Source of the DNA: JBJHDF01 sp050486405
GTDB taxonomy: Bacteria; Pseudomonadota; Gammaproteobacteria; Pseudomonadales; Cellvibrionaceae
Direction of reading: 5' to 3'
DNA length: 32,099 nt
Assembly (NCBI GenBank): GCA_050486405.1
Contig: JBJHDF010000034.1
Span: 1 to 32,099, forward strand
The position numbers and the translations under genes were made by a program. The notes below the pieces were generated by a model. That model ran no database searches. It saw only the letters and a list, made by a program, of their open reading frames with translations, and had not been told where the DNA came from. Shown here piece by piece: positions 6,879 through 14,848 of this stretch. Each line of letters begins with the position of its first letter. Position 1 is the stretch's first letter.

Positions 6879-7763
6879 ATGGCGGTTCCGATGATGGTGG
6901 GTTGGTTGCTGTTGTTTGGTGCGGCCGTCGCACTGGTGCTGTTCTGCCTGCTCTACCGACCGGTAGCTGCCGCCGAGGGAGAGGGGCCGGATATGGATTT
7001 TCGCCAGCAGACCCCTGATTTCGCTAGGAAGAGCCAGGGCGGTCGGGTCCGGGTGCGATTGGCGACCTTTAATATTCAGGGTGGTTGCGGACAGGACGGC
7101 AAGCTGAATCTGGAGGCCATAGCAAAGGATCTGGAGCAGGTGAACGCCGATATCATCGGCCTGCAGGAGGTGCATGATTCCCTGGCCCGGCCCCGGCAAC
7201 TGGAGTGGCTGGCGCGGCGGCTGGGGATGGCTGCAGTGCGGGCTCCCGTGCGCTGGCGCGGCTTTCGGCGGCACCGCAACAATGCCTTGTTGACCAGGCT
7301 CCCTGTGGGAGCTTGGCAGCGAATTCCCTTGGGGGCTTCCCTGGCGGTGCCGCTGCGCAGTGGCAGCGGCAAGCGACTGCTGCGGCAATTGCTGTGTGCC
7401 GAGGTGCGCACTGGGTCGGCGCCTGGATCGTCACTCAAGGTACTGGTTACCCATCTGAGTACCGCTAAAACAGACCAGCAGGCGGGTGGGCGGCCGGAGC
7501 AGTTGCGACAAGTGGTTGATTATCTTCTGCGTGAGTCCCCGGCGGTGTTGTTGGGTGATCTGAATACTAGGCGAGATGATCCGCAGTTGTCGGCGTTGCT
7601 CGCAGATGGTGCGCTAACCGATGCCTTGTCGGAGAATTCCCGGAAGGACGACCATCAGCGTATCGACTGGATTCTCACCTGCGGCCCCGTTGTAAGTGCC
7701 ACTGGCGTGATTAACAGCGGTGCTTCGGATCATCCCCTGTACTGGTGTGATGTGGAAGTTTGA
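6879..7763 (+). CDS. Membrane-anchored endonuclease/exonuclease/phosphatase family protein
   Basis: The 294-residue product has one N-terminal membrane segment (about residues 6-26) and then a domain of the EEP fold (DNase I, exonuclease III, inositol phosphatase, sphingomyelinase). Its metal and catalytic motifs are in order: TFNIQ with N65, LQEV with E97, NNALLTRLP, VTHLS with H192, LLGDLNT with D227 and N229, RIDWIL, and the terminal SDHPLYW with D284 and H285. All key residues are present. The anchor probably places the domain in the periplasm. EEP substrates range from DNA to phospholipids and phospho-sugars; beside envelope kinases a phosphodiesterase acting on lipid or glycan phosphate is plausible but not shown. 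It is divergent from the kinase operon across about 107 bases. A second ATG at 6891 is an alternative start. Confidence 0.85.
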   Translation: MAVPMMVGWLLLFGAAVALVLFCLLYRPVAAAEGEGPDMDFRQQTPDFARKSQGGRVRVRLATFNIQGGCGQDGKLNLEAIAKDLEQVNADIIGLQEVHDSLARPRQLEWLARRLGMAAVRAPVRWRGFRRHRNNALLTRLPVGAWQRIPLGASLAVPLRSGSGKRLLRQLLCAEVRTGSAPGSSLKVLVTHLSTAKTDQQAGGRPEQLRQVVDYLLRESPAVLLGDLNTRRDDPQLSALLADGALTDALSENSRKDDHQRIDWILTCGPVVSATGVINSGASDHPLYWCDVEV

Positions 7764-7829
7764 GATTTGCCTGGGAATTTTCTACAATCGCCCGCTGTCA
7801 TATCAGTGCAAGAAGCGGCTGTTTCAATA

Positions 7830-7857
7830 TTACAATTTATTACAAAATCAATATAGA
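7830..7857 (+). promoter_or_regulatory. Candidate sigma-70 promoter of the CotH gene
   Basis: TTACAA (7830-7835) and TATAGA (7852-7857) are 16 bases apart in an AT-rich stretch that contrasts with the GC-rich surroundings. They sit about 57 bases before the start codon of the CotH gene, which has AGGGA as ribosome binding site. Confidence 0.45.
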
Positions 7858-7913
7858 AGGGTTGTCTATTAAACAATTAAAACGCTGCCGCTACATAATC
7901 AGGGAAAATCGCT

Positions 7914-9779
7914 ATGTCCATTTTTAATTCTTTGCTAACACTACGTGCGTTTCTCATACTCGCTTTTACTCTTGTGTTTCTGGCCGGTTGCGGCAGCGAT
8001 TCCGATGATCCTGGGATTCAGGAGCCGGAGCCGGACCCGATCAATCCGGAGCCGCCTGAGCCGCCATTCTCCGACGCGGTGCTCTCGGTACTCATAGAGA
8101 TGCACGAGGACGATCTGAACGAACTCTACTCCCGCTCCATATGGAGCGATGATCGCCTGCCCGCACTGGTTTATCTGGACGATAGCGAGGAGGCCCTGCC
8201 GGTGGAAATGCGCTTTCGCGGCAGTTCCACGCGCCAGGAGCCCAAAAAAGGCTACAACATACGTTTCGATGATGGTGATCAGGACTTCCTCTGGGGCGGC
8301 GACCGCATCAACGCCCGGGCCATGTGGCGTGACCCCAGCTTTGTGCGCGAACACCTGTCCATGTGGTTGTTTCGTGAATACGACCTGCCGGCGCCACGCA
8401 CCCGGTATTTCGAATTGTTTATTAACGATGTTTTCGAAGGCTTCTACATGCATGTGGAGCGGATTGACCGGCGCTTTTCCCGGGCGCGGGATCTGAATCG
8501 CGACGCCACACTGGTGCGCGATGAGTTCCGCACCACCACCGGCAATGATTGTGGTGTCGGTGCGAATCAACATACCGCTTTCGCCGACAACAACTGGTCG
8601 GCCATGACCTATGAGGAAGCATTGGCGTGTATTCAGGGGAAATTCGATGATCGCCGGGTGGACTGGGAAACAGTGCTGGATTTTATTCTCTGGGTGGACG
8701 GCAGCCAGCCTGGTGAAACCTTTGCCCAGGAACTGGAGGAGCGGGTGGACGTGGAGTCCATGACCCGCTTTTTCGGCGTTCATGCCCTGGTTGGTGACCG
8801 CGATTCCCTCTGGGGCAATGACTACTGGTGGTTCAAGGACCACGAAGATCCGGACGCCAAGTGGTTGTTCATTCCCTGGGACAAAAACCTTTCCTTTGGA
8901 TCGCAGTGGCGGGGTGAGGATTCGGATCTGCCCTATGGGGCCGGCAATCTCTACTTTCCGTACGAATATCGTTTGGACAACCTTTTGGGCCAAAATCGCC
9001 TCTTCCGCTACTACCTGGAAACGCCCTCCCTGCGAAATCAACTGGAAACCTGGTTGGCAGAACAGATTGACAGCCCCACCTATCTGGCTGATCTGGATGC
9101 GGAACTGGCGACCCAACTGGAAGTGACTACGGACTTTGGGCGTGTCAGTGGGCTTTACGAAAACGAGTTTGCGCGCAATGCCGAAAATCACATGAACCTG
9201 CACGGTACCTATGCGGAGCATGTGCAGCAGGTCACCGAGTTTCGCGATCTGCGCCGCAACTATCTGCGACAAAAACTGACTGCGGGCCTGTCGGGCCCCC
9301 GGCACCAGGTTGATATGACTCTGCAGGCCGCGCACCCGGCTGGTGAAGTGCTCTGGTTGGTGGACGGTTGGGGCTTTACCCTCGGTCGCTTGGTGCCCGA
9401 TGACGAATTGCCGGCGGGAACTGAACTCCGGCTGCAGGCGTTGGATGGCAGTGAAGACAATCCTATCAACAAGGATTGGCAGTTTTTCAGCAGTGAGCAC
9501 CTTCAGGGGTACCTCAGTGTTTACTATCGCAATGATGCCCAGCGCCCCGGTACGGCACCGCCGGAAACCGACTGGTACACCGGCACTGGCTCCATTGGCA
9601 ATCAGCCGCATATTGAGTTGTATACGCAAACCGAGGGTATGACGCTGGAGGATCTAGTGGCGCGGCCGCTGATCAATCGCCTGGACGCCCGTATCAACTA
9701 CGCGGTGACGGGTTCCGGTGAGGCGCTGCTGACCACACGTTTCGCGGATTCGCTGGAAACAACCAACGAAACTGACTGA
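7914..9779 (+). CDS. CotH kinase family lipoprotein
   Basis: The 621-residue product starts with a lipoprotein signal peptide ending LAGC (C26), then an acidic Pro/Glu linker, so it is exported and lipid-anchored. The main domain is of the CotH family, atypical protein kinases first known from Bacillus spore coats: MRFRGSSTR (99-107), KKGYNIRF, FINDVFEGFYMHVERID (169-185) with E182, GDRDSLWGNDYWWFKD (about 294-309) and FIPWDKNLSFG with D323 as likely metal ligand. The C-terminal third (about 450-621) is probably a beta-rich accessory domain. In Gram-negative bacteria CotH proteins are common but little studied; secreted substrates and the ATP source are unclear. Its neighbours (two LPS-kinase-like proteins and an EEP-fold protein) make a notable group of phosphotransfer enzymes. 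It probably forms its own transcription unit. Confidence 0.88.
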   Translation: MSIFNSLLTLRAFLILAFTLVFLAGCGSDSDDPGIQEPEPDPINPEPPEPPFSDAVLSVLIEMHEDDLNELYSRSIWSDDRLPALVYLDDSEEALPVEMRFRGSSTRQEPKKGYNIRFDDGDQDFLWGGDRINARAMWRDPSFVREHLSMWLFREYDLPAPRTRYFELFINDVFEGFYMHVERIDRRFSRARDLNRDATLVRDEFRTTTGNDCGVGANQHTAFADNNWSAMTYEEALACIQGKFDDRRVDWETVLDFILWVDGSQPGETFAQELEERVDVESMTRFFGVHALVGDRDSLWGNDYWWFKDHEDPDAKWLFIPWDKNLSFGSQWRGEDSDLPYGAGNLYFPYEYRLDNLLGQNRLFRYYLETPSLRNQLETWLAEQIDSPTYLADLDAELATQLEVTTDFGRVSGLYENEFARNAENHMNLHGTYAEHVQQVTEFRDLRRNYLRQKLTAGLSGPRHQVDMTLQAAHPAGEVLWLVDGWGFTLGRLVPDDELPAGTELRLQALDGSEDNPINKDWQFFSSEHLQGYLSVYYRNDAQRPGTAPPETDWYTGTGSIGNQPHIELYTQTEGMTLEDLVARPLINRLDARINYAVTGSGEALLTTRFADSLETTNETD

Positions 9780-9820
9780 GAGTGTGGCGTCGCTGCCTCG
9801 CAGGACGGGGTGGCGGCGCT

Positions 9821-10882
9821 CTACTCGATCAATTCCGATTCGCGGCGGAAGGCGATCAGATGGTCGGCTTCCACGCGGATGCCGACGCGGTCGCCGATGC
9901 GATAGTCGTGGTGACTGGGAAACGCTGATTGCACACGGCTGCCGGTGGGCAGCTGCAGGGTGTAGAGGGTGGCCGTGCCGGCGAACACCTTGTCCACCAC
10001 CTCGGCTTTTCTTTCGCTGCTGTCGTCGTGGACTATGTCGTCCGGGCGCAGCAGCACATCCACCGGGCTGTTGTCCGGCAGGTCGTAGCAGCGATTGCCA
10101 CTGATTTCTCCCAGCTCGGTCTGGATACTGTCCTTGCCGTTGATATAACCCGTCAAAAACACCCCTTTGCCCACAAAGCTGGCGACGAACCGGCTGGCCG
10201 GCTCGTGGTAGAGGTTGAAGGGTGTGTCCCACTGCTGGATACGGCCCTCGTTGAGCACGCCGATCTTGTCGGCCATGGCAAAGGCCTCCTCCTGGTCGTG
10301 GGTGACCATGACGGCGGTGATGTTGAGACTTTTGAGAATCTCCCGCACCTCCAGCGCCAGCGCCCGGCGCAGCTCAACATCCAGGCTGGAAAAAGGCTCA
10401 TCCATCAGGAGCAGTGACGGCTGCGGCGCCAGCGCCCGGGCCAGCGCCACACGCTGCTGTTGGCCGCCGGAGAGTTCGTGGGGAAAACGGTTGCCGTAGC
10501 CGCCGAGTTTGACCAGCGCCAGCATCTGTTCGCAGGCCCGGTGCTTCTCCTCGGCACTCTTGCCAGCCAGGCCGAAGGTTATGTTGTCGCAGACGTTCAG
10601 ATGTGGAAAGAGCGCGTAATCCTGAAACACCATGCCCACCCGCCGTTTTTCCGGCGGCAGCTGGTGGCGCGCTGAGGCGATCAAGGCGTCGCGCAGGTGA
10701 ATCTCACCGGCGCTGGGATGCACAAAGCCGGCGATGCTGCGCAGTATGGTGGTCTTGCCGCAGCCGCTGGGGCCCAGCAGGCAGCAGATCTCGCCTTCGT
10801 TTACCGCGAAGCTGAGATTCTCTACCACCTTGTCGCCATCGTAACCGCAGCTCAGTCGGTCAATGTTCAGCAATGCTGTCAT
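9821..10882 (-). CDS. ABC transporter ATP-binding protein, FbpC/PotA type
   Basis: The 353-residue product has a complete ATPase: Walker A GPSGCGKTT (37-45), Q-loop Q87 in MVFQDYALFPHL, signature LSGGQQQR (137-144), Walker B LLLMDEP with D161 and E162, and H-loop H195 in THDQEEA. The last 110 residues form a TOBE-like regulatory domain, as in importers of the FbpC (ferric iron), PotA (polyamine) and CysA group. No permease or binding protein lies beside it, so the substrate is open; FbpC-like is the closest resemblance I see. It follows argF by 19 bases on the same strand and is probably cotranscribed with argD and argF. Confidence 0.9.
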   Translation of the reverse strand: MTALLNIDRLSCGYDGDKVVENLSFAVNEGEICCLLGPSGCGKTTILRSIAGFVHPSAGEIHLRDALIASARHQLPPEKRRVGMVFQDYALFPHLNVCDNITFGLAGKSAEEKHRACEQMLALVKLGGYGNRFPHELSGGQQQRVALARALAPQPSLLLMDEPFSSLDVELRRALALEVREILKSLNITAVMVTHDQEEAFAMADKIGVLNEGRIQQWDTPFNLYHEPASRFVASFVGKGVFLTGYINGKDSIQTELGEISGNRCYDLPDNSPVDVLLRPDDIVHDDSSERKAEVVDKVFAGTATLYTLQLPTGSRVQSAFPSHHDYRIGDRVGIRVEADHLIAFRRESELIE

Positions 10883-10901
10883 GATGCTGTTATCCGGCGC
10901 T

Positions 10902-11810
10902 TCAATGATTTAACAAAAACTCCATCAGTGCCTTTTGCGCGTGCAGCCGGTTTTCCGCTTCCTCCCACACTACCGAGTTGGGCCCGTCCAGTAATTCGGC
11001 ACTGACCTCCTTGCCGCGGTAGGCCGGCAAACAGTGCATAAACAGAGCCCCGCTGTTGGCGCGACTCATCAGTTCACTGTCCACCCGGTAACCGGCAAAG
11101 GCGGTTTCCCGTGCCTGCTTCTCTTCCTCCTGGCCCATGGACGCCCAGGTATCGGTGACCACCAGATCGGCGCCGGTCACTGCCTCCCGAGGCGAACTGC
11201 ACAGCGCAATGCGCTGGCGATTGCGCTCCAGCAGATCGGCCCGGGGCAGATAGCCGTCCGGGCAGGCGATGCGCAACTCGAAGTCCCACTGACGGGCGGC
11301 ATTGATGTAAGACTGACACATATTGTTGCCGTCGCCTACCCAGGCCACGGTTTTGCCGCCGATGTCGCCGCGGTGCTCGACAAAGGTCTGCACATCCGCC
11401 AGCAACTGGCAGGGGTGATAGTCGTCGGTGAGGGCATTGATTACCGGCACCCGGGAAAACTCCGCAAAGCGCTCCACCGTCTGGTGGGCGAAGGTGCGGA
11501 TCATGATGATGTCCACCATGCGCGACAACACCCGGGCGGAATCCTCGATGGGTTCGCCGCGCCCCAGTTGTGTGTCCTTGGGCGACAGAAACAGGGCGTG
11601 ACCACCCAGTTGCGCCATGCCCGCCTCGAAGGACACCCGGGTGCGGGTGGAGGATTTTTCGAAAATCATGCCCAGCACCTTCTGGGGAAAGAGCGCATGC
11701 GGCTGACCGGCGTGCTGCCGTGCCTTGAGTTCAGTGGCGCGCTGGATCACCGCCCGCAACTCGTCGGGGGTCAGATCCAGCAGGGTCAAAAAATGTCTCG
11801 GTGTCGCCAT
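10902..11810 (-). CDS. argF: Ornithine carbamoyltransferase
   Basis: ArgF transfers the carbamoyl group of carbamoyl phosphate to ornithine, giving citrulline in arginine synthesis. The 302-residue product has the carbamoyl-phosphate motif STRTR (54-58), FLSPKDTQLGRGEPIEDSAR, the HPCQ motif in DDYHPCQLLAD, WVGDGNNM, DTWASMGQEEE and HCLPAYRG (from H259), the ornithine-side loop. Length and motifs are those of the short anabolic bacterial enzymes of the Pseudomonas ArgF class. It lies 11 bases after argD, so the two form an arginine operon. Confidence 0.97.
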   Translation of the reverse strand: MATPRHFLTLLDLTPDELRAVIQRATELKARQHAGQPHALFPQKVLGMIFEKSSTRTRVSFEAGMAQLGGHALFLSPKDTQLGRGEPIEDSARVLSRMVDIIMIRTFAHQTVERFAEFSRVPVINALTDDYHPCQLLADVQTFVEHRGDIGGKTVAWVGDGNNMCQSYINAARQWDFELRIACPDGYLPRADLLERNRQRIALCSSPREAVTGADLVVTDTWASMGQEEEKQARETAFAGYRVDSELMSRANSGALFMHCLPAYRGKEVSAELLDGPNSVVWEEAENRLHAQKALMEFLLNH

Positions 11811-11821
11811 GGCGGCCTCTC

Positions 11822-13003
11822 TTATTGCCTAACAGGTGTGGCCAGAAAGTCGGTGACCAGCGTGGCCACGCCGGCTACCAACTGGTCGGCTTCGTCGTCG
11901 CTCAGGATCAGGGTGGGCAGCAGGCGCACGGTGTTGCCGGCGGTCACATTGATCAACAGGCCGGCCTCACGGCCCAGCGCCACCAGCTCGGCACAGGGTC
12001 TGTCCAGCTCTATGCCCAGCATCAGACCCTTGCCGCGCACGTCCACTACGCCGGGCACTTCGGACAGCGCCTCGCGCAACCGGCGCAGCAGTTTGTCTCC
12101 CAGTGCGGCGGCGCGCGGAATCAGTTGTTCCGCCAGCAGGGTTTCCACCACGGCGATGCCGGCGCTGCAGGCGAGCGGATTGCCGCCGAAGGTGGAGCCG
12201 TGATTGCCCGGCTGCAGCACCGATGCCGCAGGACCCCGGGCCAGACAGGCACCGATCGGCACACCGTTGCCCAGCCCCTTGGCGGTGGTGACCACGTCCG
12301 GCAGTATGCCCGCGTGCTGGTAGGCGAAATACTGGCCGGTGCGGCCGTTGCCGGTCTGGATTTCGTCCAGCATCAGCAGCCATTGATGTCGATCGCAAAT
12401 GGCCCGCAGCCGGCGCAGGTAATCGTCGGCGGGAACATGAACGCCGCCTTCGCCCTGCACCGGCTCCACCAGCACGGCGACGATATTCGGGTGCTGCGCC
12501 GCCAGCGCGGCCACGGCCTCCGGGTCGTTGTAGGGCGCGCGCAAAAAACCGGCCACCAGCGGGGCGAAACCCTGCTGTACCTTGCTGTTGCCGGTGGCGC
12601 TCAGCGTGCCCAGAGTGCGGCCGTGAAAGCTGTGTTCCATGACCACCACCGCCGGTTCGGCCACGCCTTTGTCGTTGCCGTACTTGCGGGCGATTTTCAG
12701 GGCGGCTTCGTTGGCTTCGGCGCCGGAGTTGGAAAAAAAGACTTTTTCCATGCCGGACACGGAGCACAGCAATTCACCCAGGCGTTGCTGCTGCGGGATG
12801 TTGTACAGGTTGGAGGTGTGCAGCAGCCGCTCGGCCTGGGATTGCAGCGCGCGGGTGACGGCCGGGTGGCAGTGGCCGAGACCGCAGACGGCGATACCAC
12901 TGATGGCATCCAGGTAACGCTTGCCCTGTTTGTCCCACACCCAACTGCCCTGGCCCCGGTCCAGGGTCAGGGTTCTTTCGCCATACGTGTTCATCAGTGC
13001 CAT
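11822..13003 (-). CDS. argD: Acetylornithine aminotransferase, class III PLP enzyme
   Basis: ArgD converts N-acetylglutamate semialdehyde and glutamate to N-acetylornithine and 2-oxoglutarate, and often also serves in lysine synthesis. The 393-residue product has YLDAISGIAVCGLGHCHP, the PLP-phosphate site SNSGAEANEAA (about 91-101), SFHGRTLGTLSATGN, LVEPVQGEGGV, LLMLDEIQTGNGRTG with D213, and the PLP lysine K242 in TTAKGLGNG. I chose the ATG at 13003 because GGAG lies eight bases upstream; the ATG at 12994 is possible. The frame continues 51 codons further upstream, but that part is low-complexity and overlaps the promoter. It is the first gene of the argD-argF operon. Confidence 0.95.
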   Translation of the reverse strand: MALMNTYGERTLTLDRGQGSWVWDKQGKRYLDAISGIAVCGLGHCHPAVTRALQSQAERLLHTSNLYNIPQQQRLGELLCSVSGMEKVFFSNSGAEANEAALKIARKYGNDKGVAEPAVVVMEHSFHGRTLGTLSATGNSKVQQGFAPLVAGFLRAPYNDPEAVAALAAQHPNIVAVLVEPVQGEGGVHVPADDYLRRLRAICDRHQWLLMLDEIQTGNGRTGQYFAYQHAGILPDVVTTAKGLGNGVPIGACLARGPAASVLQPGNHGSTFGGNPLACSAGIAVVETLLAEQLIPRAAALGDKLLRRLREALSEVPGVVDVRGKGLMLGIELDRPCAELVALGREAGLLINVTAGNTVRLLPTLILSDDEADQLVAGVATLVTDFLATPVRQ

Positions 13004-13164
13004 ACCTTGTGCTCCGCTGGCGCCAACGGGCTCGCCGCCAAAAAACAATCGCCCCGCACCCGCAAAAAACGCGGGCCGCCGAATACCGGAAGGGAAGAGA
13101 CGGGGGCGGACCAGAAACGAAAACAGGCAGCCAATGCTGCCCGCCAAAATCATCAAGCGTTCAT

Positions 13165-13191
13165 ATTATAAGCAAAAAGCTCCCGTGGCAA
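13165..13191 (-). promoter_or_regulatory. Candidate sigma-70 promoter of argD-argF
   Basis: On the minus strand TTGCCA (13191-13186) is followed after 15 bases by TATAAT (13170-13165), or after 17 bases by TAATAT. It lies about 160 bases upstream of argD in the only AT-rich stretch of the divergent region. No clear ArgR box was found. Confidence 0.45.
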
Positions 13192-13221
13192 ATATCCCAT
13201 GGCGGGTTTACACTGCTCGCC

Positions 13222-14763
13222 ATGAATCCCGTCCAACTCAGTCTTTTCGCCAGCCGTATCGAAGCCGTGTGCGATGAAATGGGTGCGGTGCTGCGTCGGG
13301 CTGCCTTTTCCCCCAATATCAAGGATCGCCTGGACTTTTCCTGCGCCGTGTTCGACCGCGAGGGACTGCTCTGTGCCCAGGCGGCCCACATTCCCGTGCA
13401 CCTGGGCAGCATGGCCTACGCCATGGCGGATATCGTCGGTGCCTGCGACTGGCATTCCGGGGATGTGCTGGTGGTCAACGATCCCTATCTGGGGGGTACT
13501 CACCTGCCGGACGTGACGCTGGTGGCGCCGGTATTTGTGCAGGAGCAACTGCTGGGCTTTACCGCCAACCGCGCCCATCACGCCAATATCGGTGCGACCA
13601 GTCCCGGCTCCATGCCCATTTCCCGCACTCTGGAGGAGGAGGGGGAGGTAATTCCTCCCACCCTGTTGGTGCGCGACGGGGTGCTGGACGATGGGTTGAT
13701 GGGACGCCTCTGTGGTCAGAGTCTTCAGGCCCGGGGCGATTTCTCCGCTCAGATCAGCGCCTGCCGGTTGGGTGTGGAGCGCCTGACGGCGCTGATCCTG
13801 GCTATGGGGACCGGTTCCTACCGTCAGGCGCTGGTGGCGCTCAACGACTACGCCGAACGGCTGGCATTATCGGCGCTGCAGACGATTCCCGATGGTGACT
13901 ACGCGTTTACAGACGTGATGGATGACGATGGCTTGGGCAATACGGATATTCCGATTAGCGCCCGGATCAGCGTAGGGGAGGGACGGGTGCGGGTGGACTT
14001 TGCCGGCACCGCGGCCCAGGTGGACGGCAATATCAATTGCCCACTGTCGGTGGCCGCCGCCGCTGTGTTCTACGTGTTTCGCTGTCTGATGCCGGCAGCG
14101 ACACCGGCCTGCGCCGGGAGCTTTCGCGCCATCAGCCTGAGCGCTCCCGAAGGCAGTTTGCTCAACGCCCGCCGTCCGGCGGCGGTGGCGGCCGGCAATG
14201 TGGAGACTTCCACCCGGGTGGTGGATGTGCTGCTGGGTGCCCTGGCCCAGGCACTGCCGCAGCGGATACCGGCAGCCAGTTGCGGCTCCATGAACAATAT
14301 TGCCATGGGCAGTCGGGCCACAGCTGAGAGCCCGGCGTGGGATTACTACGAAACCAACGGCGGCGGCATGGGTGCGGGTCCAGGCTGCCCCGGGCGCTCG
14401 GGGGTGCAGACGCACATGACCAACACCCTGAATACGCCCATAGAAAGCTTGGAAAGCCACTACCCGCTGCGCGTGACCCGCTATCAGTTGCGTCGGGGCT
14501 CCGGCGGTGGGGGGGAGTTTGCCGGGGGTGACGGCATTCTGCGGGAGTTCGAATTCCTGCGGGCCACCCAGGTGACCCTGCTCACCGAACGGCGGCGGCA
14601 CAGTCCCTGGGGCCTGGGTGGTGGCGAACCGGGAGCGGCGGGCGACAACCGGCTCAACGGCGAGGCGCTGCCACCCAAGTGCAGCTTTGTCGCGTCCCCG
14701 GGTGACCGTCTGCTGCTGGCAACTCCGGGTGGTGGTGGCTTCAGTGCCTCTTCCACTGCGTAG
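13222..14763 (+). CDS. Hydantoinase B / oxoprolinase family protein (HyuB), without HyuA partner
   Basis: The product is 513 residues from the ATG at 13222 (MNPVQLSLFASRIEAVCDEMG), the family start; the frame extends 75 codons further upstream but that part is low-complexity. Family features are the N-terminal RRAAFSPNIKDRLDFSCAVFD, HIPVHLGSM, GDVLVVNDPYLGGTHLPDVTLV, ANRAHHANIG, SPGSMP, and near the end ETNGGGMGAGPG and SGGGGEFAGGDGILREFEFL. HyuB pairs with HyuA in ATP-dependent opening of hydantoins or 5-oxoproline and related carboxylases. No HyuA gene adjoins it here: its neighbours are argD (divergent) and a TonB receptor. The partner must be elsewhere, or the protein acts alone. The exact substrate cannot be read from the sequence. 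Confidence 0.9.
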   Translation: MNPVQLSLFASRIEAVCDEMGAVLRRAAFSPNIKDRLDFSCAVFDREGLLCAQAAHIPVHLGSMAYAMADIVGACDWHSGDVLVVNDPYLGGTHLPDVTLVAPVFVQEQLLGFTANRAHHANIGATSPGSMPISRTLEEEGEVIPPTLLVRDGVLDDGLMGRLCGQSLQARGDFSAQISACRLGVERLTALILAMGTGSYRQALVALNDYAERLALSALQTIPDGDYAFTDVMDDDGLGNTDIPISARISVGEGRVRVDFAGTAAQVDGNINCPLSVAAAAVFYVFRCLMPAATPACAGSFRAISLSAPEGSLLNARRPAAVAAGNVETSTRVVDVLLGALAQALPQRIPAASCGSMNNIAMGSRATAESPAWDYYETNGGGMGAGPGCPGRSGVQTHMTNTLNTPIESLESHYPLRVTRYQLRRGSGGGGEFAGGDGILREFEFLRATQVTLLTERRRHSPWGLGGGEPGAAGDNRLNGEALPPKCSFVASPGDRLLLATPGGGGFSASSTA

Positions 14764-14812
14764 GGCGTGAACCCGTTGTTGTTGCGCGAGGCGGCTGACG
14801 GGGTACCATAGC

Positions 14813-14840
14813 GCCGTGGGAAGTGGGCCGTGGGAAGTGG
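14813..14840 (+). repeat. Tandem 14-bp duplication
   Basis: GCCGTGGGAAGTGG occurs twice in direct succession, ending eight bases before the start codon of the TonB receptor gene. The duplication lies directly against its ribosome binding site (GGAGAGG). Confidence 0.85.
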
Positions 14841-14848
14841 AGAGGTAC

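Noticed and set aside
7941..9629. Open frame of 562 codons on the minus strand opposite the CotH gene
   Set aside because: Shadow frame. The plus strand has a lipoprotein signal and CotH motifs with a promoter and ribosome binding site.
11801..13171. Open frame of 456 codons on the plus strand opposite argD
   Set aside because: Shadow frame rich in His/Gln/Gly; argD is unmistakable on the other strand.
13004..13221. ArgR box in the argD promoter region
   Set aside because: Only scattered TGAA/TTCA matches; no pair of 18-base boxes with correct spacing.
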